64,000 nt of DNA, taken from the NCBI GenBank assembly GCA_903873585.1, contig CAIQOV010000002.1:1-64000 (forward strand), read 5' to 3'. Position 1 is the stretch's first letter, and each line of letters starts with the position of its first letter. This stretch comes from an uncultured Rhodobacterales bacterium. GTDB lineage: Bacteria; Pseudomonadota; Alphaproteobacteria; Rhodobacterales; Rhodobacteraceae. Made by a program: the position numbers and the translations under genes. The notes under the pieces were generated by a model. That model was not told where the DNA came from. It saw nothing but the letters and a program-made list of their open reading frames with translations, and did no database searches. Positions 11,677-23,386 of the stretch are shown here, piece by piece.

Positions 11677-12426
11677 CTAGGTAAGTCGCGTAACTCTTGC
11701 GGCCCCCGCAACCATCTCGCCCTCAGACCTGTCAAACTGCAGATGCGCAATCGCGCGACCGCCCGATTGGGTGAAAACGCGTCCGACCTCGCGCCCGTCG
11801 GCCAGAATCGCCGTTCCCACCGGCACGGTCTGGTCAATCTGCACCAAAGCCAGCCCTTTGCGCAGCTCTGTTTTGTGCTTCATGCGCGCGGTGACTTCTT
11901 GGCCCACATAGCAGCCTTTGCGAAAATCAACGCCGTGCAGGCGCTCAAAGCCGCATTCCAGCAGGTAGCTTTCGGTGGGGATCAACTCGATGCCCGTTTG
12001 CGGGATAAGGTGATCTACGCGGATCGCATCCCAATCTACCGGCGTTTCGGGCAAAGGGGCGCCGTACCGCCGCCAGCCCAAGGCAGGGTGGCGCGGGTCG
12101 GCCAAAGTGCCTTGCGGTGCGTTATCGACAAAGCATGTCACCGCCCAATCTGACGGCGTCAGGCTGACATCGGCGCGCAGGCGGTACATCGAAAGCCTGC
12201 GCAACGTGTCATCGGCCAGCGGTTCTGGCAGGTCTAAGAACAAGGTGTTGTCTTGGCGACCCACGAAGAAATCGGCCAGATACTTGCCCTGCGCTGTCAA
12301 CAGCGCCGTCCAGATCAGGCCATCGCCGCGCAACAAAGGCAGCACATCATTGCTGACCAAGCCTTGCAGAAATGTAACGGCATCTTTGCCGCCAAGATGA
12401 ACAATGCGGCGCGCGGTTTGGGTCAT
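11677..12426 (-). CDS. ygfZ: YgfZ-type folate-binding protein (Fe-S cluster maintenance)
   Basis: YgfZ/IBA57 proteins use folate to help make or repair certain [4Fe-4S] enzymes. The 249-residue product carries the signature KGCYVGQE followed by VTARMKHKTELRK near residue 185 and a GcvT-like fold with FLQGLVSNDV near the N-terminus. The start at 12426 is preceded by AGGA; upstream in-frame sequence overlaps the neighbouring ABC gene. It follows that gene by 49 bases on the same strand. Confidence 0.92.
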   Translation of the reverse strand: MTQTARRIVHLGGKDAVTFLQGLVSNDVLPLLRGDGLIWTALLTAQGKYLADFFVGRQDNTLFLDLPEPLADDTLRRLSMYRLRADVSLTPSDWAVTCFVDNAPQGTLADPRHPALGWRRYGAPLPETPVDWDAIRVDHLIPQTGIELIPTESYLLECGFERLHGVDFRKGCYVGQEVTARMKHKTELRKGLALVQIDQTVPVGTAILADGREVGRVFTQSGGRAIAHLQFDRSEGEMVAGAARVTRLT

Positions 12427-12475
12427 TTGGTCCTCCACCCACGGAATATAGGCCAAAACGGGCGTTGGGACAGGG

Positions 12476-14199
<1,724 letters not shown>

Positions 14200-14203
<4 letters not shown>

Positions 14204-14898
14204 GCCTGCGCCCTGCCGCGCAGGGTGGCGAAGCTGGCCTTCAAGCGGGCCGGATCATAGTCTTGGATCACCCAATCCCGGATGCTGCGGCCATTGGACT
14301 CGGCTTCATACAGGGTCAGGAAATGGTCCATGATGCCGGTTTCGGTCGATTTCAGATGCAGGTAGCGAAAGCTTAACTGGCGCTTCGCCTCGGCCAAGGG
14401 GCGCTGTTCGACATCCAGCAAATATAGGGCAGAGATCAGGCCCGTGCGATCAGCGCCCGATTTGCAATGGATCAGGACGGGCTTTTGCAGCGAGGCAAAC
14501 AGGTCGAACACGGCCAAAAGTGCCGCCTTTTTCGGTGCCCTGCGGGCCGAGAAATGCACATCATGCAGCGTCAGGCCCAGCTTTTTGCAAACCTCGGCCT
14601 CAAACAAGTAAAAGCCTTGCTGGCTGCCGCCGCGCAGGTTCACCACCGATTTCAGCCCAAGCTGGCGCTGGTAAATCTCTAACCGGCGCGGCGAGGGTTG
14701 GTTCGCCCGCCACACGCCGGGGGCGATTTGGTCAAGGTTGGTCCAGATTCCGCGCAAAAAGGCGTGGTCCATCAGTTGAAAATGCCACCAAGCGGCACGG
14801 CGCGCTTCACGGGTTTCGATGCTGCTGCCGTATTTTTCGGCGATGCGATCCTGCCAGGCCAGCATTTTTTGTTTCAAGCTGCCAGCCATAGGGGACAT
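14200..14898 (-). CDS. Dual-specificity/tyrosine phosphatase family protein
   Basis: The 232-residue protein has the Cys-based phosphatase loop HCKSGADRTG (residues about 146-155, HCX5R) and an upstream VVNLRGG element as in the bacterial DSP/tyrosine phosphatase family. It lacks a signal peptide and is likely cytoplasmic. Coupled (ATGA) to an MsbA-like exporter, it could act on phosphorylated lipids or on envelope regulators, but this is only inference. GGAAGG lies just before the chosen ATG; another in-frame ATG is 9 bases downstream. Confidence 0.85.
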
Positions 14899-15030
14899 TC
14901 ACCTTCCTTGCGGGTCGCCCATCGGTCAGGCTTGGCCGATCTAGCCACTTTGGGGTGTAACTTCAAGGTGAAGTGCCGGTTGACCCACATCTAGGCAGGG
15001 TCTAGCCGTAGCACGAAACGGAGAAGTTTT

Positions 15031-16236
15031 ATGCCCCTATCCCAAGGCCGCCCCTATCTGGCGATTCCCGGCCCCTCGGTTCTGCCCGACCGCATCTTGG
15101 CCGCAATGCAGCGCCCCTCGCCCAACATTTATGCGGGGGCATTGGTTGAAATGGTCGAAGGGCTGTGGCCCGATCTGCGCGCTTTGGCCGGAACGGCGGG
15201 CCATGTCGCAAGCTATATCTGCAACGGCCATGGGGCTTGGGAGGCGGTGAATTCCAACCTGTTCTCGCGCGGCGATAAGGCGCTGGTTCTGGCAACCGGT
15301 GTTTTTGGCCACGGATGGGCCAGCACGGCGCGTGGCTTGGGTGTGGATGTGCAGGTGCTTGATTTTGGCAGCACATCGGCGGTTGATCCCGCACAGGTCG
15401 AACAAGCCCTGCGGGCTGATCCGGCAATTCGCGCGGTGCTGATGACCCATGTCGATACCGCCTCGTCGGTGAAGTCTGATGTGCAAGCGGTGCGTAGGGC
15501 GATGGATGCAGCGGGGCATGCGGCGCTGTTGGCGGTGGATTGTGTCGCCTCACTGGGGTGTGATGAGTTTCGCATGGATGCTTGGGGCGTTGATGTGATG
15601 CTGGGGGCCAGCCAAAAAGGGCTGATGTGCCCGCCGGGAATGGCCTTTGTGTGGTTCAACGACAAAGCGCGCGATGTCTGCCGCGCTTCAAACCTGCGCA
15701 CGCCCTATTGGGATTGGACCTTGCGCGCCAATCCGGAAGAGTTCTGGCACTATTGGTTTGGCACGGCCCCCACGGCGCATCTATATGCGCTGCGCGAGAG
15801 CCTGACGATGATTTTGCACGAAGAGGGCCTGCCCCAAGTCTGGGCGCGCCACGCCACTTTGGCGCGCAGCATCTGGGCGGCGTTTGACGCTTGGGGGCAG
15901 GGGCATGACACAATCCGCCTGAACGTGCCCAATGCCACCCAGAGGGGCCATTCTGTCACCGCAGCCCATATCGCGGCACCTGACGCGACGCGCCTGCGCG
16001 CATGGTGCGAGGCGCAGGCCGGTGTGACCCTTGGCATCGGGCTGGGCATGGCTACGCCGCAAGATCCGCACGCCTCGGGGTCGTTGCGGGTGGCCAGCAT
16101 GGGCCATGTGAACGCCCATATGACCCTTGGGGCCTTGGCCGTGATGCAGGCGGGGTTCACCGCGCTGCGCATTCCCCACGGGGCCGGTGCGCTTGATGCG
16201 GCAACCGCCGTGATCGCCGCCCACGCTGGGTTTTGA
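15031..16236 (+). CDS. Class V PLP aminotransferase (serine-glyoxylate/alanine-glyoxylate type)
   Basis: The 401-residue fold-type I enzyme shows the N-terminal IPGPSVLPDRIL, substrate region CNGHGAWEAV, the Asp contact in LLAVDCVASLGCDEFRMD and the PLP lysine in LGASQKGLMCPPG near residue 196. Members transfer amino groups between serine or alanine and glyoxylate, linking glycine/serine and glyoxylate metabolism. GGAGAAG precedes the ATG. It stands alone, divergent from the phosphatase gene, with no serine-cycle genes adjacent, so the exact amino donor is open. Confidence 0.88.
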   Translation: MPLSQGRPYLAIPGPSVLPDRILAAMQRPSPNIYAGALVEMVEGLWPDLRALAGTAGHVASYICNGHGAWEAVNSNLFSRGDKALVLATGVFGHGWASTARGLGVDVQVLDFGSTSAVDPAQVEQALRADPAIRAVLMTHVDTASSVKSDVQAVRRAMDAAGHAALLAVDCVASLGCDEFRMDAWGVDVMLGASQKGLMCPPGMAFVWFNDKARDVCRASNLRTPYWDWTLRANPEEFWHYWFGTAPTAHLYALRESLTMILHEEGLPQVWARHATLARSIWAAFDAWGQGHDTIRLNVPNATQRGHSVTAAHIAAPDATRLRAWCEAQAGVTLGIGLGMATPQDPHASGSLRVASMGHVNAHMTLGALAVMQAGFTALRIPHGAGALDAATAVIAAHAGF

Positions 16237-16337
16237 ATGGTTGAGCCTTGATGATGGGCAGGGTCTTGCCCTTGATCACCGGCGCGGGTGGTTGACTTAG
16301 CGCTGGGCGCTAAGCCCCGCCAAAGCCGCCCTTTGGG

Positions 16338-16811
16338 TTAGGGCTGCATGGTAAAGGGGGCGACCACGGCATTTGTCAGGCTTTGCAACGTGCTAGGGTC
16401 TATTGCGAAAATATGATGCGGCGTGCCGGCTGCGGCCCAAACTTGGGCAAACCCCAGCAAATGCGGATCCAGCCACACAGGCAGGGGGATTAAGTGCCCC
16501 AAGGGTGCCACGCCGCCAATCGCAAAACCCGTCACCTTGCGCACCACATCCGCCTCGGCGCGCAGCAGGGCTTGCCCTGCAAGAGCTGCGGCTTTGGCCA
16601 AGTCGACGTGCTGGCCACCTGCCGTCAAAAACAGATACAGCCCGCCGCTTTCGCCCGCAAACAGAATAGATTTCACAATCTGGTCCAACGCCACACCTGC
16701 CGCCTGAGCCGCCTCGGGCGCGGTGCGGGCTGAAGCGGGGGTTTCAATGATCTGCACCGCCACCCCCGCCGCAGACAGGGCCGTTTGCACGCGTTTTAGA
16801 CTTTTGCTCAT
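16338..16811 (-). CDS. ybaK: YbaK/EbsC family aminoacyl-tRNA deacylase
   Basis: YbaK-like proteins hydrolyse mischarged tRNAs, such as Cys-tRNA-Pro, in trans. The 157-residue product has the family core DQIVKSILFAGE, with the lysine of the active pocket, the GGVAPLGH motif and LFLTAGGQHVDL. The start at 16811 is preferred because AAGG lies 9 bases upstream; an ATG at 16820 is directly against that motif. The gene is divergent from glnE. Exact specificity (YbaK, ProX or related) cannot be settled from sequence alone. Confidence 0.88.
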   Translation of the reverse strand: MSKSLKRVQTALSAAGVAVQIIETPASARTAPEAAQAAGVALDQIVKSILFAGESGGLYLFLTAGGQHVDLAKAAALAGQALLRAEADVVRKVTGFAIGGVAPLGHLIPLPVWLDPHLLGFAQVWAAAGTPHHIFAIDPSTLQSLTNAVVAPFTMQP

Positions 16812-16921
16812 CGCGGTCATCCTTTTGCGCCATGATTTCCACTGTCGATCCCCCAGTTCAAGCCCCAGCCTTGCAGCTTTGCCCAGTTGACCGCGCAACG
16901 GTGGCGGATCAGAACAGAAGT

Positions 16922-19678
16922 ATGACCAACACCTTCGCCTCTCGCCTTACACTTTGCCCGCAGGTCTTTGACCGCGCGGTGGCGGATGAGGTGGCTTTGG
17001 CCTTTGCCGACCTGCCCGCGCCCCTGCGTGACCTGATCGCCGCCAGCGCGTCTTGCGCGCCCTATCTGCGCGACCTGTCGCGCTTTGAAGGGCCTTGGCT
17101 GCGCCAAGCGCTTGCCTTGCCGCCCGAAGAGGCCTTTGCCCAGATTCTCACCGCGATGGCCCAAGGCCCCGACCTTGCCATAGCCCTGCGCCAAGCCAAG
17201 CGCCGCGCGGCTTTGCTGATAGCCCTCACAGACCTAGGCGGCATCTGGGATCTGTCCCAAGTGACCGAGGCTTTGACGACCCTTGCCGACCACGCCGTGC
17301 ACCTGTGCCTGACCACCCTTATCGCCGACGAAATGCGGCGCGGCAAACTTCCCGAAGGCGACCCTGCTTTAGGGGCTGGCATGGTCGTTTTGGCCATGGG
17401 CAAGATGGGCGCGCGGGAATTGAACTATTCCTCCGACATCGACCTGATCTGCCTGTTTGACGAATCCCTTTACCCCGAAACCGCCCCCGAAGCGCGCACC
17501 GCCTTTATCCGTGTCACCCGCAAAATGTCGGCTCTGCTGTCTGACATTACTCCCGAAGGCTATGTCTTTCGCACCGATCTGCGCCTGCGCCCTGACGCCT
17601 CTGTCACCCCCGTTTGCCTGTCGATGGCCGCCGCGAGTGCCTATTATGAAGCCGAAGGCCGCACGTGGGAGCGGGCGGCCTATATCAAAGCGCGCGCCTG
17701 TGCGGGGGATATCGCGGCGGGCGTGCGGTTCTTGGCGGGCCTCACACCCTTTGTCTGGCGCAGGCACCTTGATTTCGCCGCCATCCAAGACGCCCATGAT
17801 ATGCGCCTGCGCATTCGCGAACATCGCGGGTTGAAGGGGCCTTTGGTGGTTGAAGGGCACAATGTGAAACTGGGCCTTGGCGGTATCCGCGAGATAGAGT
17901 TTTTCACCCAAACCCGCCAGTTGATCGCTGGTGGGCGCGACCCTGATCTGCGCGGGTCTGGCACCGAAGCCGCCTTGCAGGCCCTGTCGGCCAAAGGCTG
18001 GCTGCCGCAAGACGTGGTGGAAGAGCTGACCCAAGCCTACCGCGACCTGCGCCTGATAGAGCACCGCTTGCAGATGGTGTTGGATGAACAAACCCAAACC
18101 ATGCCCGAAACCCCCGCAGCCATTGCCCGCATCGCGGCTTTTTGCGGGCTAAATGAGCCCGACTTCCGCCGCACCTTTCTTGACCGCCTGCGCCGTGTCG
18201 ATCAGCTGACCGAAGGCTTCTTTTCGCCCAATGCCACCGAAACCCTGCCCGACATTTCCCCCCAAGCCCGCGCCGTGGTGGAAGGCTGGTCGCAATACCC
18301 CGCCCTGCGATCTGACCGCGCTCAGACGATCTTTGCCCGCCTAAAGCCGCAACTTCTGCGCAAACTGATGCAAAACGCCCATGCCGACGAGGCGTTGATG
18401 GCGTTTGACGGCTTCCTTGCGGGCCTGCCATCGGGCGTGCAAATCTTTAGCCTGTTCGAGGCCAACCCGCCGCTGGTTGACCTGATCATCGACATCGCAG
18501 GCACGGCCCCCGCTTTGGCGCTATACCTGTCACGCAATGGCGCCGTGCTAGACGGCGTGATTGGCGGGTCGTTCTGGGCCCCTTGGCCCGGTGTGGCGGG
18601 CTTGCGGCAGGATTTAGACAAGCGCCTTTCCAGTGCCCCCGATTACGAGCGCGTCTTGGGGCTAGCGCGCATCTGGTTGAAAGAATGGCACTTTCGCGTC
18701 GGCGTGCATCATTTGCGCGGCCTAAGCGATGCGTTTGAAGCGGGCAAATCCTATGCCGATCTGGCCGAGGCGGTGATAGGCGCGCTGTGGCCCTTGATCT
18801 TGGCCGAATTTGCCCGCCGCCACGGCCCGCCACCGGGGCGGGGCGCGGTGCTGGTGGCGATGGGGTCACTTGGGTCAGGCCGGCTAACGGCGGCGTCTGA
18901 CCTTGATCTGATCGTGATTTATGATCCGCTTGATCAAGAAACCTCAACCGGCCGCACCCCTTTGGCAACACGCCCCTATTACGCGCGGCTCACGCAGGCG
19001 ATTGTCACCGCTTTGACGGTGCAAATGGCCGAAGGGCGGTTGTATCAGGTTGACATGCGCCTGCGCCCCTCAGGGCGGCAAGGGCCTGTGGCGACAGCGC
19101 TTTCATCCTTCAAAGCCTATCAGGAAACCGATGCTTGGACATGGGAACATCTGGCGCTGACCCGTGCGCGGGTGATGGCGGGCGATGCAGACCTCGCGGG
19201 CGAGGTGGAAGCTTTTCGCCGCGACCTTCTGGCGCGCAAAGGGCAGGGCACGCAGCTTAAAACCGATGTCGCCGATATGCGCGCCCGCCTTGCTGCCGCC
19301 AAACCAGGACTTACCCCGTGGGAGGCCAAAGACGGCACTGGCAAGCTGATGGACATCGAACTGTGCGCCCAAATGCTGGCCTTGCAATCGGCCAGCCCCG
19401 CGCGCAGCCTTGATCGCCAATTGGCCGCTGGCCGTTCTGGCGGCAACCTGTCGCAAACGGACGAGACGGTTCTGGCCAAGGCGGCGAGGCTTTTTTGGCG
19501 TTTGCACGCCAGCGCACGGCTTTTGTCAGACCAACCCCTAAGCCCGCAAGACTTGGGGGCAGGGGCGCGGGCCTTCTTGCTGCGCGAAACTGACGCGACA
19601 GACGCGGCGGCGTTAAGCGATGCCGTAGCAAAAGCGGGGCAAGATGCGGCGGCGGTGATTGGCAAGATAATGCGCTGA
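16922..19678 (+). CDS. glnE: Bifunctional glutamine synthetase adenylyltransferase/deadenylase
   Basis: GlnE adds and removes AMP on glutamine synthetase in response to PII and glutamine. The 918-residue protein has two nucleotidyltransferase domains: the N-terminal deadenylase with MGKMGARELNYSSDIDLI and the C-terminal adenylase with MGSLGSGRLTAASDLDLIVI, each followed by its GlnD-like helical domain (RLRPDAS and MRLRPSGRQG blocks). The ATG at 16922 is chosen because the 30 upstream codons look non-conserved; the ribosome-binding site is weak. Confidence 0.95.
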   Translation: MTNTFASRLTLCPQVFDRAVADEVALAFADLPAPLRDLIAASASCAPYLRDLSRFEGPWLRQALALPPEEAFAQILTAMAQGPDLAIALRQAKRRAALLIALTDLGGIWDLSQVTEALTTLADHAVHLCLTTLIADEMRRGKLPEGDPALGAGMVVLAMGKMGARELNYSSDIDLICLFDESLYPETAPEARTAFIRVTRKMSALLSDITPEGYVFRTDLRLRPDASVTPVCLSMAAASAYYEAEGRTWERAAYIKARACAGDIAAGVRFLAGLTPFVWRRHLDFAAIQDAHDMRLRIREHRGLKGPLVVEGHNVKLGLGGIREIEFFTQTRQLIAGGRDPDLRGSGTEAALQALSAKGWLPQDVVEELTQAYRDLRLIEHRLQMVLDEQTQTMPETPAAIARIAAFCGLNEPDFRRTFLDRLRRVDQLTEGFFSPNATETLPDISPQARAVVEGWSQYPALRSDRAQTIFARLKPQLLRKLMQNAHADEALMAFDGFLAGLPSGVQIFSLFEANPPLVDLIIDIAGTAPALALYLSRNGAVLDGVIGGSFWAPWPGVAGLRQDLDKRLSSAPDYERVLGLARIWLKEWHFRVGVHHLRGLSDAFEAGKSYADLAEAVIGALWPLILAEFARRHGPPPGRGAVLVAMGSLGSGRLTAASDLDLIVIYDPLDQETSTGRTPLATRPYYARLTQAIVTALTVQMAEGRLYQVDMRLRPSGRQGPVATALSSFKAYQETDAWTWEHLALTRARVMAGDADLAGEVEAFRRDLLARKGQGTQLKTDVADMRARLAAAKPGLTPWEAKDGTGKLMDIELCAQMLALQSASPARSLDRQLAAGRSGGNLSQTDETVLAKAARLFWRLHASARLLSDQPLSPQDLGAGARAFLLRETDATDAAALSDAVAKAGQDAAAVIGKIMR

Positions 19679-19689
19679 AAGGACAAGAT

Positions 19690-19965
19690 GTGAACAGAAC
19701 CGAAGCCGACCCAAAGGGCCTAGTGCGTGAAAGCTACGCAATCGAAGGGATCACCCATTGGGAATGCCGGTCGATCTTTGTCGATTGGGCGCTAAGCCTG
19801 CCTGTGGGGGCCGACACCTCGGCTGCGATCAACGTGCTGTTGGAACAATACGCCAAAGACGCCCCCGATCACCCGATGAGCGTGGTTTTGACCGAGGGCT
19901 TGGGGGCCGCCGCAGCGCCCAAGCGGCGCGGTGGCAGGCTGGGCCGTCAGGTGGGTGAGGCGTAG
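19690..19965 (+). CDS. Conserved small protein of unknown function
   Basis: A 91-residue protein starting at a GTG inside ATGTGA, with GGA a few bases upstream, 11 bases after glnE. It has ESYAIEGITHWECRSIFVDW followed by an amphipathic helix region and a basic C-terminal tail ([11 protein letters not shown]). I recognise the type as a conserved Rhodobacterales hypothetical, possibly nitrogen-linked because of glnE coupling, but cannot assign a function. It converges with the DUF1289 gene, whose protein ends in a strikingly similar KRRGGRLGR string. Confidence 0.7.
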   Translation: MNRTEADPKGLVRESYAIEGITHWECRSIFVDWALSLPVGADTSAAINVLLEQYAKDAPDHPMSVVLTEGLGAAAAPKRRGGRLGRQVGEA

Positions 19966-19969
19966 GGGC

Positions 19970-20200
19970 TTAACCCTCAATCCGCCCCAACCGCCCGCCG
20001 CGCCGTTTTGACAAGCGCGGGGCGCGGGATGGCAGTTCGGCCATAATCGCTTGGCGCTGGGCGGGCGAATAATGCGACCAGCGGCCAATTTCGTCGATAG
20101 AGCGGTAGCAGCCGACGCAGAGCCGCTCTTGCGGATGGATCACGCAGATCTTGATGCAGGGGGATTCGATCTCGTTGCGGGCCCAGATCTCGTCGCTCAT
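19970..20200 (-). CDS. DUF1289 family small zinc/Fe-S-type protein
   Basis: This 76-residue protein has the DUF1289 cysteine pattern: [20 protein letters not shown], giving C-x3-C-x8-C-x2-C that could bind a metal, then [20 protein letters not shown]. The family has no established biochemical role. Its start overlaps the ruvX stop (ATGA), making ccmI-ruvX-DUF1289 one operon. The basic tail KRRGGRLGR is also present in the convergent neighbour. Confidence 0.88.
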   Translation of the reverse strand: MSDEIWARNEIESPCIKICVIHPQERLCVGCYRSIDEIGRWSHYSPAQRQAIMAELPSRAPRLSKRRGGRLGRIEG

Positions 20201-20688
20201 GTTGCAGCCTCTGCCGCGTGGCGGCGCAGGGTGTCGAGCCGGTCTAACGCGCCTTGCAGGATATAACCTGCGGCGACCTGATCAATCACCGCAGCGCGCC
20301 GCTTGCGCGAGGCGTCGCCTTCCAGCAGGGCGCGCTCGGCTGCGACAGTTGACAGGCGTTCATCCCAAAAGGTGATGGGCAACTCTGTCAGTTTCATCAG
20401 GTTGCGCGCAAAGGCTTGGGTCGCTTGCACGCGCGGGCCGCTGGACCCGTCCATGTTCAAGGGCAAGCCAAGGATGATCCCCGCCACACCGCGTTCGGTT
20501 AACAGCGTCAGCAGGGCCGCGGCATCCACCGTGAACTTTTCGCGCCTTATCACGGTGATCGGTGTGGCCACCAAACGGCGCAGGTCGGAAATGGCCACGC
20601 CAATCGTCTTATCGCCCAGATCAAGCCCGCAGATCGCCTTGTTGGGCGGCAAAAGGGCTGCGAATTCCAAGATGTCTTGCAAGATCAC
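20197..20688 (-). CDS. ruvX: Holliday junction resolvase-like RuvX/YqgF
   Basis: RuvX/YqgF has an RNase H fold and is linked to 16S rRNA 5' maturation and Holliday junction cleavage. The 163-residue product shows [17 protein letters not shown] with the first catalytic Asp, the [14 protein letters not shown] loop, [12 protein letters not shown] with the acidic pair and the final [12 protein letters not shown]. It is translationally coupled by ATGA overlaps to ccmI upstream and DUF1289 downstream. Confidence 0.93.
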   Translation of the reverse strand: MILQDILEFAALLPPNKAICGLDLGDKTIGVAISDLRRLVATPITVIRREKFTVDAAALLTLLTERGVAGIILGLPLNMDGSSGPRVQATQAFARNLMKLTELPITFWDERLSTVAAERALLEGDASRKRRAAVIDQVAAGYILQGALDRLDTLRRHAAEAAT

Positions 20689-21893
20689 GGCGCAATCCCT
20701 GCCGCTGTGGCTGCGGCTTTAAGCGCTGAAAGCTGCCCCGGTTGGCCCGCAAAATCGGCCTGCGCTTTGGCATAGGCCGCTTTGGCGCGGTCAGACGCGT
20801 TTAGCACGCCCAAGGCGTTGATCAGCTTGGTCCAATCTTCAATCGGCCCGCCATCGGCCATCAGGCGGCTTTCAAGGCCACCGACCATGCCTTCGATCAT
20901 CTTTTGGCGGTCTTCGGGAGACATCTGTGCCGCGTTCGCAATGTCGCCTGCGCTTGGGCCTTTGGCTTGGGGGGCTTGATAGTCAATGCCCGCCGCATCG
21001 GCGATGTCTTGCAGGCGTTGCTGGATCACGGGAATCCACGGCGCAGTATCGGGGCCTTCATCGAGCAAGGTTTTCCACAGCGGGAAGGTCTTGTCGGGTC
21101 GGCCCACCTGTGCTGCCATCAGGCCCATATAGAACCGCGCCGCCGGATGGGTGGGGGCGCGTTGCAGCGTTTCGGTCAGGGCTTGTTCGGCTTGCGGCGA
21201 AACGGTGCCCTGCGCGGCATAGATCATCATCACGCCCAAATTGGCGTAGTCATCCGCACTGGCCTGCGCGCCTTTCAGGCGGATCACGGCCTCTTGCGCT
21301 TTGCGCGCAGCGGCGAAGTTGCCAAGGTTGGCCTCTTGCTGCGACAGATAGATTTGCCCTTGCAGCGCATCGGGGTTTTTCGCCACGGCGGCGCGCAGTT
21401 TGTCGATCACGTCTAGGGTGATTTTGTCGGCATCGGCGGGCGGGGTAAAGGCGGGAAGGGCGGCTTCCAGCGCGTCTTGGCTGGGGCGGTTTTGATAGGC
21501 GGCATCGGAATTGGCAAGGCGTTCGGCAATGGGCAGGTCAGGATAACCCGGCGCGCCAAGCGACAGGTAGATCAGAGCTGACAGCCCCAAAGCTGCCACC
21601 ACGGCCAAGGCGGCAATCGCTGGATGTGACGACGCGCGGTTGGGGCGTTCAGGCTGAGCACGCCCGGCCTCTAGGATACGGCGCTGCACTTCGGTGCGCA
21701 GGCGGCCCGCCTCCTCGGGCGGAAGAACGCCGCGCGCAAGGTCGCGGTCAACCTCGGCCAATTGGTCGCGGTAGATGATCAGATCCTCGGCCCCTTCGGG
21801 CGCACGCGCCCCCCCAGCCCGCCGCAGCGCTTGCAGCAAAACCACGCCCACCATCACGGCCATCGCGGTGGCTGACAGAAAAAATCCGAACAT
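20685..21893 (-). CDS. ccmI: Cytochrome c biogenesis protein CcmI
   Basis: CcmI holds apocytochrome c for heme ligation in system I maturation. The 402-residue protein has an N-terminal membrane helix ([20 protein letters not shown]), a cytoplasmic loop with leucine/heptad character ([19 protein letters not shown]), a second membrane helix ([20 protein letters not shown]) and a periplasmic TPR domain. The ATG at 21893 gives the typical N-terminus. The frame stays open for another 335 codons upstream, but that part is antisense to soxB and is a composition artefact. Confidence 0.93.
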   Translation of the reverse strand: MFGFFLSATAMAVMVGVVLLQALRRAGGARAPEGAEDLIIYRDQLAEVDRDLARGVLPPEEAGRLRTEVQRRILEAGRAQPERPNRASSHPAIAALAVVAALGLSALIYLSLGAPGYPDLPIAERLANSDAAYQNRPSQDALEAALPAFTPPADADKITLDVIDKLRAAVAKNPDALQGQIYLSQQEANLGNFAAARKAQEAVIRLKGAQASADDYANLGVMMIYAAQGTVSPQAEQALTETLQRAPTHPAARFYMGLMAAQVGRPDKTFPLWKTLLDEGPDTAPWIPVIQQRLQDIADAAGIDYQAPQAKGPSAGDIANAAQMSPEDRQKMIEGMVGGLESRLMADGGPIEDWTKLINALGVLNASDRAKAAYAKAQADFAGQPGQLSALKAAATAAGIAP

Positions 21894-22124
21894 GTCTGCC
21901 TCATCCTTATGTTGGCCCTGATTACCCCGTTCGCCGCGCGGGCAAAAGGGCAAAGGGCGGCGCATGCGGGCCGTGCGCGACATCGTGACGCGGTTTTGGC
22001 GCAAATGTGATTGCCTACGACAGGCGGTGTCGCAATTTTCCCCATTGTGCCGTTTGCGGCGGTGGATATACGGGCCATGCCTGCCAAAGGTGGATGCACC
22101 CGAAATCACGGAAAGGGCCCCCTC

Positions 22125-23372
22125 ATGAAACGCTATTCTGCCTTTGCCATCGCGCGTGAGGCGCTGTCCAACCACATGGGATGGGAACGTGCTTGGGCCG
22201 CCCCCCAACCCAAGGCGGCTTATGACGCGATCATCATCGGGGCCGGGGGCCATGGGCTGGCCACGGCTTATTATTTGGGCAAGAATTTCGGCATCACCAA
22301 TGTGGCGATCCTTGAAAAGGGCTGGCTGGGGGGCGGCAACACGGGGCGCAATACCACGATCATCCGATCGAACTATTTGCAGGATTCCTCGGCCGCGATC
22401 TATGAAAAGGCGCGCAGCCTGTATGAGACGCTCAGCCAAGATTTGAACTACAACGCCATGTTCAGCCCGCGCGGCGTGATGATGCTGGCCCAAACCCATC
22501 ATGAGGTGCGCGGATACCAACGCACGGCCCACGCCAATGCGCTGCAAGGCGTGGTGACAGAGTTCATCTCGCCCCAGCGGGTGAAAGAACTGTGCCCGAT
22601 CTTGAACATCGACGGGCCGCGCTATCCGGTGCTGGGCGCTTTGTGGCAAGCGCGTGGCGGCACGGGGCGGCATGATGCGGTCGCTTGGGGCTATGCGCGG
22701 GCGTGTTCGGCGATGGGGATGGATATTATCCAGAACTGCGAAGTGAAGGGCATCACCAGCGCCAATGGCGTGGTGACAGGGGTTGAAACCACCAAGGGCT
22801 ATATTGGCACCAAGAAAATCGGCATCGTGGTCGCGGGCCATTCGGGCCAAGTGGCTGATATGGCAGGCTTTCGTTTGCCCGTGGAAGCCGTGGCCCTGCA
22901 AGCTTTGGTGTCAGAACCGATCAAGCCCTGCATGGATGTGGTCGTGATGGCCAACACGGTGCATGGCTATATGAGCCAGTCTGACAAGGGCGAAATGGTC
23001 ATCGGCGGCGGCACCGACGGGTTTAACAACTTCACCCAGCGCGGATCGTTCCACCATATCGAAGAAACCCTGCGCGCCCTGATTGAAACCTTCCCGATCA
23101 TCAGCCGCCTGAAGATGCTGCGCCAATGGGGCGGGATTGTGGATATGACGGGCGACCGTTCGCCCATCATCTCAAAAACCCCTGTCGGCAATTGCTTTAT
23201 CAACTGTGGTTGGGGCACAGGCGGGTTCAAGGCCATTCCGGGATCGGGCTGGGCCATGGCAGAGCTGATGGCCAAGGGCGAACCCGGGCCGCTGGCGGCA
23301 GAGTTTGACATGTGGCGCTTTAAAGAGGGCCGGTTCATCGACGAATCGGTCGCCGCCGGGGTGGCGCATTGA
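22125..23372 (+). CDS. soxB: Sarcosine oxidase subunit beta
   Basis: SoxB is the flavin subunit of heterotetrameric sarcosine oxidase, which oxidises N-methylglycine to glycine and formaldehyde (or methylene-THF) in the cytoplasm. The 415-residue protein has the dinucleotide motif IIIGAGGHGLATAYYL and GTGRHDAVAWGYARA, whose His183 matches the residue that covalently holds FMN in characterised enzymes. FINCGWGTGGFKAIPGSG marks the C-terminal flavin contact. The start at 22125 gives the usual MKRYSAF N-terminus. First gene of soxBDAG. Confidence 0.97.
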   Translation: MKRYSAFAIAREALSNHMGWERAWAAPQPKAAYDAIIIGAGGHGLATAYYLGKNFGITNVAILEKGWLGGGNTGRNTTIIRSNYLQDSSAAIYEKARSLYETLSQDLNYNAMFSPRGVMMLAQTHHEVRGYQRTAHANALQGVVTEFISPQRVKELCPILNIDGPRYPVLGALWQARGGTGRHDAVAWGYARACSAMGMDIIQNCEVKGITSANGVVTGVETTKGYIGTKKIGIVVAGHSGQVADMAGFRLPVEAVALQALVSEPIKPCMDVVVMANTVHGYMSQSDKGEMVIGGGTDGFNNFTQRGSFHHIEETLRALIETFPIISRLKMLRQWGGIVDMTGDRSPIISKTPVGNCFINCGWGTGGFKAIPGSGWAMAELMAKGEPGPLAAEFDMWRFKEGRFIDESVAAGVAH

Positions 23373-23386
23373 TGGCGCGGGGGCAC

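Noticed and set aside
21894..22901. Upstream 335-codon extension of the ccmI frame
   Set aside because: It is antisense to soxB and to the soxB upstream region, lacks conserved sequence, and CcmI has its normal N-terminus at 21893.
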